A stretch of 64,000 nucleotides of DNA. Source: JBAOHV01 sp037045265. Its GTDB lineage: Bacteria; Actinomycetota; Acidimicrobiia; Acidimicrobiales; Microtrichaceae. Positions within the stretch are counted from its first letter, which is position 1; the number at the start of each line of letters is the position of its first letter. Under the pieces are notes generated by a model. The model ran no database searches. It was not told the DNA's origin and was given only the letters and a program-made list of their open reading frames with translations. The stretch is from positions 62,001-126,000 of the forward strand of contig JBAOHV010000004.1 of NCBI GenBank assembly GCA_037045265.1, read 5' to 3'. Shown here in pieces: positions 17,040-26,219 of the stretch. Made by a program: the position numbers and the translations under genes.

Positions 17040-17660
17040 TCAGCCTCCACCGAGCGACGGCACCGACGTACCCGCCGGGACGACGACCACCGCTCGACCG
17101 CCGATCGGGTTGGCCAGCTCCACCGTCAGCTCACGTGTGACCACAGCGTCGGAGCAGGGGGCCCCGTTGCGGGGACCCACGCTGATCGCAACGAAGGTGA
17201 CCGTGGTGTCGCCCTCGGTGACCATGACCTGCACCGGGACATCGTCCACCGAGGGTCCGCAGAGGATCCTCAGCGTCGCGGTTCGCCCGTCGCTGCCTAC
17301 CTGCACCTGCATCGGCGCGACGCTCGCCTCGCTCCCCGGTCCGGCGTCGTCGGGCACCGTCAGCACGTACGAGGTCGCGCCACCCTGTGTCATCACCTGG
17401 GACACTCCGTCAGGAAGCCCTTCCTGCGCCGTTGCGGCGCCGGGCGCCTCGTCCGTGCCGGGAGCAGCCTCAGCGCTCAGGACCGTGGTCGAGGTCAGGG
17501 CCGTGGTCGGTGCCGGCAGCGTCGCCTCAGGTCCGACGTCGATCGTCGGACTGTCCGATCCCACACGCAGCACGAAGAGCAGTCCTACCCCACCGATCAG
17601 GACGAACACGGTGACGAACCACCAGATGCTGTAGGTCCGCTCACCATCCTCGCTGTTCAC
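17040..17660 (-). CDS. Single-pass membrane protein, function unknown
   Basis: From GTG 17660 (MNSEDGERTYSIWWFVT) it is 206 residues: a short cytosolic N-terminus, one membrane helix (about 11-31, FVTVFVLIGGVGLLFVLRV), a Pro/Thr/Ala-rich linker and an extracytoplasmic beta-rich domain (about 95-200) with two cysteines that could form a disulfide. The open frame begins at 17696, but that extension adds nothing membrane-like. It follows the cyclase gene by about 70 bp on the same strand. No family recognised. Confidence 0.65.
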   Translation of the reverse strand: MNSEDGERTYSIWWFVTVFVLIGGVGLLFVLRVGSDSPTIDVGPEATLPAPTTALTSTTVLSAEAAPGTDEAPGAATAQEGLPDGVSQVMTQGGATSYVLTVPDDAGPGSEASVAPMQVQVGSDGRTATLRILCGPSVDDVPVQVMVTEGDTTVTFVAISVGPRNGAPCSDAVVTRELTVELANPIGGRAVVVVPAGTSVPSLGGG

Positions 17661-17729
17661 CGGACAAGCGTGGCGTGAGGCGGCCGACCCTGGCAACGCG
17701 GCATCGCACCGACGAGAGCCACCGAACGA

Positions 17730-18687
17730 TCAGAACGTGGCGACGGGCACGACCGGGGCCGATGACAGCGCCAACCAGGGGCTCGGGTGCAGCGACCAGC
17801 AGAAAGGCCCCGCGACCCTCCTCCTGGCACGTGACCGAGAGGTCCTCGAAATCCCAGTTCTGCCCCTGGAGCAGGCCCATGTCACGCAGCTGGATCATGT
17901 GCACGGCCAGACAGTCCGACCAGTCCGGCTGTGAAGGAGGAAAGGCCTCGTAGGCGTAGGAGTCGACGAACGCCCCCGCGACGTCGTGGTTCCGCATCCA
18001 TTCGATCGAGTGCACCGACAGCCCTGGCAGCTTGAACTCCTGGCCGACGGCGTAGCGCTGGCGGTCACCGGCCCGGTAGTGGCGCATCTCGCCGGTACGC
18101 ACACAGACGACGTCGCCCGCTTGGATCGTGGCGCCGGCGGCGTCCGCAGCGGCGTCGAGGTCGTCGGCGGTGATCGCGTAGCCGGGGTCGATCTCGTCGA
18201 GTCCGGCTACACCCTTGACGACCGGCAGGTCCAGCAGCACCCCACGGGTGACGATCTGGGGCAGCTTCTCCGCGCCGAGCTTGGCGGCGCCGTACTGTGC
18301 GGTCACCACCGAGGTGGGCACACCGTTGTAGAGCTGGTCGTCGTAGGAGACGTGACACAGGGCGTCGACGTGAGTCCCGGCACAGGTCGACATCATCACG
18401 ATGTCGTCGGTGCCCTCCCAGATGCCGGGGGCGAACTTGTCACGCTCGTTGAGCGACGTGACGGTGAGCAGTGGGTTGTAGCGGCGGGCAGGCTGGCCGA
18501 CCTGGATGCCGTCGGCCTTGAGCTCGGCGGCGAGCGAGACCCGCCGCCCCGATCGCACCTGCTCGGCACCGCGGCGGGCTGCCTCGCTGGTCAGCAGGTT
18601 GCCGCAGCCGAGCTCGTCGTCTTCGCCCCATCGACCCCAGTTGGAGACGCGGGCGGCCAGCTCTGAGAGGTCTCCGGGCAGCGGCAT
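17730..18687 (-). CDS. Cyclase family protein (kynurenine-formamidase-like, PF04199), C-terminal frame break
   Basis: ATG 18687. Metal-dependent hydrolase fold with the signature STCAGTHVDALCHV (HxxxD) and GDVVCVRTG, HSIEWMRNHDVAG and WDCLAVHM-type segments. Members hydrolyse aryl formamides or cyclic esters/imides with Mn/Zn. As read, the frame runs to 17641 with a basic tail, but the normal end (AVIGP-VVPVATF, stop 17730-17732) is found one base away near 17755, so one extra base in a G/C run is likely. The corrected protein is 318 residues. It lies 6 bp downstream of the Zn-alcohol dehydrogenase and should share its KstR-type promoter. Confidence 0.82.
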
Positions 18688-18693
18688 CGCGAG

Positions 18694-19779
18694 TCAGCCC
18701 AGGGTCAGCACGCCGCGGGCGAGCTTGCCCTCGTGCAGCTCGTCGAGAGCGAGCTGGAAGTCCTCGAGCGGGTAGGTCTGCGACACGAGCTCGTCCAGCT
18801 TCAGCCGACCTGCCTCGTACAGCTTCACCATGAGCGGGATGTCGTACTGCGGGCGGGCGGAGCCGTAGCGACAGCCCATGATCGTCTTGTCCTGGTACAT
18901 CGTGTTGACCACGAAGCTCGCCTCGGCGCCCATCTTGGGTACACCGAGCATGATCAGCGTCCCGCCGAAGTCGAGCAGGTCGGTCGAGGTGCGGATGAGT
19001 GCGGTGGACCCGACGCACTCGAAGACGTGGTCGACGCCGTTCGGGCAGATCTCCTTGACCGCCGCGACCAGATCGAAGTCCGGACCGTCGGGGCAGATGA
19101 AGTGGGTTGCACCGAAGAGCCGTGCGTAGGACTCCTTCGCCGGGTTCGTGTCGATGGCGATCACCGGCAGCGCGTCGCTCAGCGCCGCACCCTGGATCAC
19201 GTTGAGCCCGATGCCGCCGACGCCGATGACCACCACGGACTCGCCGTGGGCGACCTTGGCACGGTTGAAAACGGCTCCGACGCCTGTCAGCACACCGCAG
19301 CCGATGAGCGAGGCAGAGGTGAGCGGGACTTCCTTGGGGATCTTCACCGCCTGGGTGGCCTTGACGACCGTCTCCTCGGCGAAGACCCCGAGGTTCGCGA
19401 ACTGGAACACCTTCTTGGCGTCCTCACCCTCGCCCCTGGTGAAAGGGCGTGAGAGCTTGCCGGCCGATGCACGACAGAACGTCGGCTTACCACGGTCGCA
19501 CTGGGCGCACTGGCCGCAGTTGCCGAGCGTCGACAACACGACGTGGTCGCCGACCTCGACGTTGGTGACGTCGCTGGCCACCTGGATGACCTCACCGGCG
19601 CCCTCGTGGCCGAGCACGACCGGCGGAGGGAACATGATCGTGCCGTTGAGCACCGACACGTCGCTGTGACACAACCCCGCCGCGTCGATCCGCACACGGA
19701 CCTCGCCGGGCCGCAGATCTCTCACCGTGACATCCGTCTCGACCTTGGCTTGCTTGCCGTCCCAAACGATCGCCTTCAT
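18694..19779 (-). CDS. Zinc-dependent alcohol dehydrogenase (MDR family)
   Basis: A 361-residue medium-chain dehydrogenase from ATG 19779 (MKAIVWDGKQAKVE). Catalytic zinc ligands are in GLCHSDVS and GHEGAGEV, and the structural-zinc lobe is NCGQCAQCDRGKPTFC with four cysteines. The NAD motif is GVGGIGLNVIQGA followed by AIDTNPAKE, so NAD(H) is likely. It oxidises an alcohol to an aldehyde, or the reverse. A KstR-type box is centred about 43 bp upstream, shared with the divergent hydrolase. The cyclase gene follows in the same operon. The longer open frame to 19845 would cover the operator and is rejected as start. Confidence 0.9.
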   Translation of the reverse strand: MKAIVWDGKQAKVETDVTVRDLRPGEVRVRIDAAGLCHSDVSVLNGTIMFPPPVVLGHEGAGEVIQVASDVTNVEVGDHVVLSTLGNCGQCAQCDRGKPTFCRASAGKLSRPFTRGEGEDAKKVFQFANLGVFAEETVVKATQAVKIPKEVPLTSASLIGCGVLTGVGAVFNRAKVAHGESVVVIGVGGIGLNVIQGAALSDALPVIAIDTNPAKESYARLFGATHFICPDGPDFDLVAAVKEICPNGVDHVFECVGSTALIRTSTDLLDFGGTLIMLGVPKMGAEASFVVNTMYQDKTIMGCRYGSARPQYDIPLMVKLYEAGRLKLDELVSQTYPLEDFQLALDELHEGKLARGVLTLG

Positions 19780-19815
19780 GGGCGCCGAGGGTAGCCGACA
19801 CTCCACCCCGACAAC

Positions 19816-19829
19816 TAGAACGTGTTCCA
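19816..19829. promoter_or_regulatory. KstR-type operator between divergent genes
   Basis: TAGAACGTGTTCCA fits TNNAACNNGTTNNA exactly. The flanks extend the symmetry (aactagaac / gttccagtt, one mismatch). It is 36 bp from the dehydrogenase start (19779) and 44 bp from the hydrolase start (19874), so it can control both. Confidence 0.8.
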
Positions 19830-19873
19830 GTTTCAGTTGGAACACGGGCGGGGATGTGTGGTTCTCTGCAGCG

Positions 19874-20623
19874 GTGATCGAAGTGCCGTCCCGGGTCTCC
19901 TATGAGCTGCTCGACCGCGACGACGCCGGTGAACGACTGCTGGTGCTCGTGCACGGCTACGGCCTCCCGAGCTCCGAGCTGACCGACCGTGTCGACATGA
20001 TCGACCCGAAACGGCGCTGCACCGTCGCGGTGCCCCAGGCCCCTTTCGAGCACCGAGGGCTACGCATCTGGCACCGGGCGGGCCACACGGCCGCGGAGAT
20101 CGCGATGGAGCAGTACCTGGCTTCGGTCCGGCTGCTCGACGACCTGCTCGGCGAACTCGAGACCGGGTCCGGCCTCAGCGCGGAGGACGCCGTGGTCGGC
20201 GGCTTCAGCCAGGGCGGTGGCATCTCGTTGTCGTTGCTGTTCGCCGACGGCGTCGAGCACCGTCCTGCTGCGGCGTTCGGCATTTGCAGCTTCCCTCCGA
20301 GCTTCGAGGGGTTCGCCGTCGAGCCGGGAGCCGCAGCGGGCAAGCCCGCCTTCCTGACGAGCGCGCACCGCGACAGGTTCGCCCCGATCGAGGCTTCACG
20401 AGCGGGAGCGGCCGCTTTCGCTGAGCTCGGTCTGGATCTGACGTACACCGAGGCCCACTCGGAGCACGTGATGACCGACGAGGCCGCGCTCCAGGTCGGC
20501 ACCTGGCTCCACACGGTGATGGACGGGTCGCCTGATGGCGACGCCGCAGCACGGACCCGGTCGATGCTCGCCGGGGTCGACGGCAGCGGCTTCTTCGGCG
20601 GGCGCTGGGCCCACTCGGACTGA
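19874..20623 (+). CDS. Alpha/beta-hydrolase (phospholipase/carboxylesterase type)
   Basis: From GTG 19874 (MIEVPSRVSYELL) it is 249 residues. The nucleophile elbow is GGFSQGGGIS (GxSxG), the acid is in SAHRDRFAP, and the histidine in AHSEHVMT, giving a complete Ser-Asp-His triad. The N-terminal LVLVHGYGLPSSE supplies the oxyanion loop. This is the carboxylesterase/phospholipase family that cleaves acyl esters or short thioesters. The C-terminal 35 residues after the triad (DGDAAARTRSMLAGVDGSG) are an extra tail. The open frame upstream to 19727 crosses the divergent dehydrogenase start and is not coding. It shares the KstR-type box at 19816. Confidence 0.82.
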   Translation: MIEVPSRVSYELLDRDDAGERLLVLVHGYGLPSSELTDRVDMIDPKRRCTVAVPQAPFEHRGLRIWHRAGHTAAEIAMEQYLASVRLLDDLLGELETGSGLSAEDAVVGGFSQGGGISLSLLFADGVEHRPAAAFGICSFPPSFEGFAVEPGAAAGKPAFLTSAHRDRFAPIEASRAGAAAFAELGLDLTYTEAHSEHVMTDEAALQVGTWLHTVMDGSPDGDAAARTRSMLAGVDGSGFFGGRWAHSD

Positions 20624-20666
20624 GCGCCTACCCGGACTGAGCGCCTACTCGGACCGAGCGTCTATT
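20616..20666. repeat. 17-bp tandem repeat, three copies, spanning two convergent stop codons
   Basis: Copies at 20616-20632, 20633-20649 and 20650-20666 (cggactgagcgcctacc and variants). The first contains the hydrolase stop codon and the second and third contain the end of the DUF480 gene. The array therefore sets the last codons of both genes. Confidence 0.85.
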
Positions 20667-21319
20667 CCGAGCTCGTCGAGCAGACGAGCGACCTGCGCCT
20701 CGAGGGCCGCGACCCTCACCTCGAGGCTCTCGACCCGATCGGCATCGACCCGAGCGGGCCGCGCAGCGACGCCTCCGCCCGTCGGCACCGCTGCCGCACG
20801 GCCCTCCGGATCGGCTTCGATCATCTGGATCCAGCGGGTCTCCTTCTGGCCCGCCTGACGCTCCAGGTGCTGGACCATCGGAGTCGGGCGCGCTGCCAGG
20901 GAACCCAGAACCGACTCGACCTCACCCACTCCGGCGAAGGAGTGCTGGCGTTCGGTGCGTGTGCGCAGCTCGGCGACCGTCTGTGCCCCGCGCAGCAGGA
21001 GCACCCCGAACACCGCCAGTTCGGCCTCATCCAGTCCGAGCGCCTCGTCGATGACGTGCCTGTAGCGCGTCGCCCGCTCACCGTGGGCCGGGTGCACGAC
21101 TCGCACCAGGGCTTTGCTCTTGAGCGCCAAGGCCGTGGTCTCGACCAACTGCGCGTCATAGTCCACGATGGGGAACCGGCTCGATGTCTGGTTGCAGGCG
21201 GTCACCAACGCCTTGAGCGTCAGCGGGTAGGTCTCGGGTGTCGTCGCCCGCTTCTCGATCAGACACCCGAGTACCCGTGCCTGCGGCGCTGTCAGTTCGA
21301 TCTCGTCGGGAACTTCCAC
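20645..21319 (-). CDS. DUF480 / YceH-like winged-helix protein
   Basis: A 224-residue protein from GTG 21319 (MEVPDEIELTAPQARVLGCLIEK). The first 160 residues match the DUF480/YceH family, with two winged-helix repeats: EKRATTPETYPLTLKALVTACNQ is the family hallmark, followed by DEALGLDEAELAVFGVLLLRG. The C-terminus ends in a short coiled coil (ESLEVRVAALEAQVARLLDEL), as in other members. Role unknown; a DNA-binding or protein-partner function is usually assumed. The start is 13 bp after the aldehyde dehydrogenase stop, so it is in that operon. The reading that continues to 21628 is antisense noise. Confidence 0.88.
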   Translation of the reverse strand: MEVPDEIELTAPQARVLGCLIEKRATTPETYPLTLKALVTACNQTSSRFPIVDYDAQLVETTALALKSKALVRVVHPAHGERATRYRHVIDEALGLDEAELAVFGVLLLRGAQTVAELRTRTERQHSFAGVGEVESVLGSLAARPTPMVQHLERQAGQKETRWIQMIEADPEGRAAAVPTGGGVAARPARVDADRVESLEVRVAALEAQVARLLDELGIDARSE

Positions 21320-21332
21320 TGGAGCCGGAAAC

Positions 21333-22793
21333 TCAGCTCGGCCAGACGATCGACTGCATCTCGGAGTAGGCGTGCAGCCCGAAGTCACCGCCGTCACGTC
21401 CGACGCCGGACTGCTTGAACCCGCCGAAGGGGGCCTCGTGGTTGCGCTGGAGGGTGTTGATCCCGACGTTGCCGGAACGCAGCTGACGGGCGACGTTCCA
21501 GGCGCGGGCCGTGTCCTTGGAGAACACGTAGCTGTACAAGCCGTAGTCGCTGTCGTTCGCGATGGCGATCGCCTCGTCCTCGTCGTCGAAGGGAACGACC
21601 GCGACGACCGGACCGAACAACTCCTCACGGACGGGAGTCATCTCGTTGGTGCAATCGACGAGCAGGGTCGGGGCGACGTAGAAGCCACGCTCGACATCGG
21701 GTCGCTGCCCGCCGACGGCGACAGTCGCGCCCTCGTCCACTCCGGTGCGGACGAAACCTTCGATCCGGTCCCGGTGCGCACCGGAGATCACGGGGCCGAC
21801 GACTGTGTCGACTTCGGCCGGGTCGCCGATCTTCATGTGCTCAGCTGCCTTGAGCAGACCACCCACGAGGTGGTCGTAGACGCCGCGCTGCACGATCACA
21901 CGGGTGGGCGAGGTGCAGATCTGCCCGGAGTGGAATCCCCAGACCGAGCTGATGCCACCGATCGAGGCCTTGAGGTCGGCGTCGTCGAAGACGATGCAGG
22001 CGCCCTTGCCGCCGAGCTCCATGAGCTGGCGCTTCATCTGCGAGCCGCAGACCGCACCGATCCGCTGGCCGACACCGGTCGAACCGGTGAAGCTCACCAT
22101 GTCGGTGGCCGGGTGGGCGACGACTGCCTCCGACGGGGCGATGTCCTGGCCGGTCACCACGTTGACGACCCCGGGAGGGAAGCCCGCCTCGTTCATCAGC
22201 TCGACCATCCGCAGCACACCGAGCGGGTCCTGCGGTGCCGGCTTGACGATGACCGTGTTGCCCATGGCGAGTGCGGGGCCGATCTTGCCCGCCATGTTGG
22301 TCATCGGGACGTTGTACGAAGTGATGCACGTGACCACGCCGACCGGGGCGCGGTGCACCGCGGCGGAGATGAGCCCACCGGGGGCGAGCGGGGTCGTCGG
22401 CATTACCGCCGGTGGCAGCGCAACGATGTTGGACTGAAGTGCGCCCGTCGCGTAGCGCCGCAGACGTCCCGTAGCGGGGAAGAACTGCATCGTCTTGACC
22501 GTTCGAGCCGTGGCCCCGGTCTCGGCCTGGAGAACCGGCACGATCTCCTTGCGGTGCTCCTCGATCAGGTCGGCTGCACGGTTAAGGAGTGCCGCGCGCT
22601 CCTGCGGGCTGGTGCGCGACCAGGCAGGAAAGGCTGCCGCCGCAGCCTCCACAGCTGCGTTGGCCTGCTCCACCGATGCTTCGGGGGCGCGACCCGCAAC
22701 CTCCTCGGTCGCCGGATTGACGATGTCGTAGGTGCCGGCGGCACCCTCGACCGATTCTCCGCCGATGGTCAGGCGGTATGTGGAATCCGACAA
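21333..22793 (-). CDS. Aldehyde dehydrogenase (NAD(P)+-dependent)
   Basis: A 486-residue ALDH starting at TTG 22793, one base after the amidohydrolase stop. Motifs: TSYNVPMTNMAGKIGPALAMGN with VKPAP (cofactor), FTGSTGVG, the general base in MELGGKGA, and the nucleophile in SGQICTSP; the C-terminal FGGFKQSGVGRDGG is typical. It oxidises an aldehyde to the acid, possibly the product of the nearby zinc alcohol dehydrogenase. Translational coupling to the amidohydrolase implies control by the two operators at 24065-24102. TTG is unusual, but no in-frame ATG or GTG lies nearby. Confidence 0.92.
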   Translation of the reverse strand: MSDSTYRLTIGGESVEGAAGTYDIVNPATEEVAGRAPEASVEQANAAVEAAAAAFPAWSRTSPQERAALLNRAADLIEEHRKEIVPVLQAETGATARTVKTMQFFPATGRLRRYATGALQSNIVALPPAVMPTTPLAPGGLISAAVHRAPVGVVTCITSYNVPMTNMAGKIGPALAMGNTVIVKPAPQDPLGVLRMVELMNEAGFPPGVVNVVTGQDIAPSEAVVAHPATDMVSFTGSTGVGQRIGAVCGSQMKRQLMELGGKGACIVFDDADLKASIGGISSVWGFHSGQICTSPTRVIVQRGVYDHLVGGLLKAAEHMKIGDPAEVDTVVGPVISGAHRDRIEGFVRTGVDEGATVAVGGQRPDVERGFYVAPTLLVDCTNEMTPVREELFGPVVAVVPFDDEDEAIAIANDSDYGLYSYVFSKDTARAWNVARQLRSGNVGINTLQRNHEAPFGGFKQSGVGRDGGDFGLHAYSEMQSIVWPS

Positions 22794-22794
22794 C

Positions 22795-24044
22795 TCATGG
22801 CTCCAGATCGAGGTTGAGCAGGCGGATCGCGTTGCCCCGGACCAGCTTGCGGGTGATGTCCGCAGGAAGGTCCGCCATCTGCTTCAGCGCGACTTCCTTC
22901 GTGTGGGGCCACGTCGAATCCGAGTGCGGGTAGTCCGTCTCGAAGCAGGCGTTGTCCTCACCGACCTGATCGATGTTCTTGAGGCCGTACGCGTCGGCGA
23001 AGAAGCAGCCGTAGATCTGGCGGTAGTAGTAGGTGCTCGGCGGCTCGGGGACCTTGTCGCCGATCCCACCCCAACCGCTGTTCTCCTCCCACACCGTGTC
23101 CAGCGCGCTCGAGCATGTAGGGGATCCAGCCGAGCTGACCCTCGGAGTACGCGAGCTTGAGGTTCGGGTAGCGGTGCAGGACTCCCGAGAACATGAAGTC
23201 GGTCATGGACGCCATGGCGTTGTTGAACGTCAGGGTGGAGCCCACAGCTGCAGGTGCGTCAGCCGAGGTCGACGGCATCTTCGAGCTCGATCCGATGTGC
23301 ATGTTCATGACCATGCCGGTCTCGTTGCACGCCTCGAAGACCGGGTCCCAGTAGCCACCCTCGTCATGGATGGACGGCAGCCCCAGGTACGGCGGGATCT
23401 CCGAGAAGGTCATGCCCGGAACACCACGGCGCCGCGTTGCGGCGAATCTCTGCCGCTGCGAGCTGCGGATCCCAGAGCTGCACGATGATGCACGGGATGA
23501 GACGTCCGCCGGAATCGGCGCACCACTCCTCGACCTGCCAGTCGTTGTACGCCTTGACGCACAGGTCGGCGAGCTCCTTGTCCTTGGCCTCGTAGAAGCG
23601 CTGGCCGCAGAAGCGCACGAAGCTGGACGGGAAGCACATGGATGCCTCGGTCCAGTTGTCGGTCATGTCCTGAAGTCGCGCGTCCTTGTCCCAACAGCCC
23701 TTGCGCATCTCGTCGTAGGTGATCGGCAGGACCTGGACCTGGTCACGCTCGAAGCCGACGGCGGTCTCGAGACGGGTCAGCGGGAACTGACCGCCGTCGT
23801 AGGACCACCAGTCGCCCTCCATGCCGTCCTCATCGGGCTCGAAGCTGAACACACCGCCGACGAAGTTCATGCGGCCCTTCTGGCGGAATGAGCGGGGGGC
23901 GGCGTCCTGGTACTTGGCCGGCAAGCGGTCCAGCCAGACGTTCGGCGGCTCGATCACGTGGTCGTCCACCGAGACGATCTTCGGCAGGTCGTCGGGGGGA
24001 AGGTCACGGGTGCGGATGACGTTGCTGTCCGAGGCTGCGCTCAT
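22795..24044 (-). CDS. Amidohydrolase family 2 protein (two frame breaks)
   Basis: ATG 24044. A metal-dependent TIM-barrel hydrolase/decarboxylase of the PF04909 type common in actinobacterial lipid catabolism. Ligand candidates are DDHVIEPP (first Asp/His), MNMHIGSSS (His) and FETDYPHSDSTWP (Asp). The protein is read in three consecutive frames, with joins near 23420 (EIRRNAA to GVPGMTFSE) and 23100 (YMLERA to DTVWEENSGWGG). Each join is explained by one extra base. The corrected length is 415 residues, normal for the family. It is followed by the aldehyde dehydrogenase with one base between them. Both operator types lie directly upstream. Confidence 0.85.
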
Positions 24045-24064
24045 GGCTGCAGCGTACCCCCGGG

Positions 24065-24080
24065 TCTGACGGTCTGTCAG
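24065..24080. promoter_or_regulatory. Operator family II copy (one mismatch)
   Basis: tctgac-ggtct-gtcagg, 21 bp before the amidohydrolase start at 24044. One mismatch from the TCTGAC-N5-GTCAGA motif. It sits only 8 bp from the KstR-type box. Confidence 0.6.
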
Positions 24081-24088
24081 GCAGAAAC

Positions 24089-24102
24089 TGGAACAGGTTC
24101 TA
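24089..24102. promoter_or_regulatory. KstR-type operator
   Basis: TGGAACAGGTTCTA fits TNNAACNNGTTNNA exactly, with flanking symmetry (aaactggaac / gttctagttt, one mismatch). It is 45 bp from the amidohydrolase start and 65 bp from the acyltransferase start at 24167. Confidence 0.8.
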
Positions 24103-24166
24103 GTTTCCCCAGCACCTGTCGGGTCGCCCCTTCGGGAGCACCGAGGTGCAGTACCTTCGGATCCCC

Positions 24167-26196
24167 ATGACCGACGGCGCCGTCGAGACTCGACAGGGCC
24201 ACGTACCCGGCCTCGACGGGTTGCGGGCCATCGCTGTCGCGGCAGTAGTCGCCTACCACCTGGACCTGCTGCCAGGCGGCTTCATCGGCGTCGACCTGTT
24301 CTTCGTGCTCTCGGGGTTCCTGATCACCTCGCTCCTGCTGCTTCGCACGCCGTCCGGGCTCGCCGAGCTGCGCTCGTGGTGGGGCCGTCGCATCCGCCGG
24401 CTGACACCCGCTGTCGCCGCCGTCGTCGTGGCGGTCCTGGTGACGTTCGGCGTCGACGGTGCAGCGACCCAATCGCTCGACATCGACGCCGTGGCAACGA
24501 TGACGTGGTGGCAGAACTGGCACCTGATCTTCGCCGACGTCTCGTACTGGGCGCCCCAGGTGTCTCCTCTGCGCCACGCCTGGTCGCTGTCGATCGAGGA
24601 GCAGTTCTACCTGGTGTGGCCGTTGTTCCTGATGGGTGCCGTCTGGACAGCGCGACGCGTGGGTCGCAGCGAGAACGGCGCGGTGCTGGCGGTCGCGGCC
24701 GCAGGAACGGTCGCCTCCTTCGCATGGGCAGCGCGGCTTGCGTCGGTGGGCGCCGATCTCTCCCGCGTCTACTTCGGCACCGACACCCGGGCCGGGGCGC
24801 TTCTCCTGGGGTGCGCGGCGGCAGCGGTCGTGGACGGAGCGACGACACCGGTGATGGGCCGGCGGGGGGCGATCGCTGCCGGTGCGTCGGCGACTGTGCT
24901 GGTCGTTCTCGTCGGGGTACTCGATCCGTCGGAGCCTGCGACCTACCTCTGGGGACTGCCAGTTGCCGCGGCCGCCTCCCTGATCCTGGTGCTGACCGCG
25001 GTCGTTCTCTGCACCCGTCGAACGAGTGCTTTCGCCCGCGCCGCTGCAATGGATCGGCGTCAGGTCGTACGGGATCTACCTGTGGTCGTGGCCGGTGCAG
25101 GTCCTCATCGAGCGGCAGTGGCCCGACGCCGCCGCGCTGGCTCGTCGTCACGGTGACCGTCGTGGCAGCGGTGGTGTTGGCCGACCTGTCGCTGCGTCTC
25201 GTCGAGTCGCCGCTGCGGCTGGGCTCAGGGTGGGCGAGCGGTGTCGGTCGGCGACGGGGCGCCTGGGCCGCAGGGACCAGCGCCCTGGTGCTGGCGATCG
25301 TGGCCGTGGTGGTGACAACACCGGAACCCACCGGTATCCAGGCTGTTTCGACCGAGGAGTCGGCTGCCGCTGCACTTCGGCCGCCTCCGACGACATCGCC
25401 GGCGGCACCGACCGCGACGCCCGAGTCGCAATCACCTCCACCCGGGCCACCCACACCTGCTCCGGCGGAGTCCGCCCCGGTGATCGAGGCGACCACCACG
25501 ACCGCTCCCCCAGCCCGGCTCCGCCTCGCCGTGTTCGGCGACTCGGTCGCCTTCTCCTCCACCTTCGTCTCCGGGCCGATCCAGCTCCACCCTGCGGGGA
25601 TCGAGGTCGCGGACGGCCGGGGGTTCATCGGCTGCTGGTTGCTGTCGGGTGACGGCTGGAGGGCCTACGAGGATGAAGTGCTCAAGCGACCTCACCCCCT
25701 GTGCGCCAAGCAACGTGAGGCTGAGCAGCTGGCGCTGTCCGCCCACCCCGACTGGGTCGTGCACTTCGCCGGCGGTTGGGAGGGAACGACGTTCATCGAC
25801 CCCACAGGTGTTCGCCATCAGCCGCAATCGCCGGCCGTGCGCAGGGCGATCCTCGACGAGTTGATCGAGCGCGGCAACGAGGCGGGGGCTGCAGGTGCAC
25901 GCATTGCGTGGCCGGCGTGGGTCTGTCCGGGGAGGGAGAGCCCCCTGTGGTTCGCCGACGGCTACGCCGGTTGGTTCAACCAGATCCTCCGCGAGGCGAG
26001 CGCCGCCGTGCCCGGCTCGATCGTCATCGAAGCGACGGACCGTGTCTGTGTGATCGCCGACCCCGATGGCGCACCGACCGAGGAGAAGGACATCGCCTGG
26101 GGACGGGAGCACCACCCCCACGACGGCGCATGGCTGTGGCAGGTGTGGCTGGGGCCTGCGCTCTGGGCAGCAGAGGGACCGGCGAATCCCGGGTGA
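24167..26196 (+). CDS. OafA/YrhL-type membrane O-acyltransferase with C-terminal SGNH domain (two frame breaks)
   Basis: ATG 24167 (MTDGAVETRQG). The acyltransferase-3 part has about ten membrane segments, the signature PGLDGLRAIAVAAVVAYHL (catalytic His), GGFIGVDLFFVLSGFLIT and SLSIEEQFYLVWP. The homology shifts by one base near 25030 (to LQWIGVRSYGIYLWSWPVQV) and again near 25135 (to VTVTVVAAVVLADLSLRLVE); each shift implies one extra base. A Pro/Thr-rich linker is followed by an SGNH-like domain with the serine block VFGDSVAFSS and a late histidine region HHPHDGAWLW. The corrected protein is 675 residues. Such enzymes O-acylate surface polysaccharides. It is divergent from the amidohydrolase. 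Confidence 0.85.
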
Positions 26197-26219
26197 GCAC
26201 GAATCCCGGTGAGCGCAGC

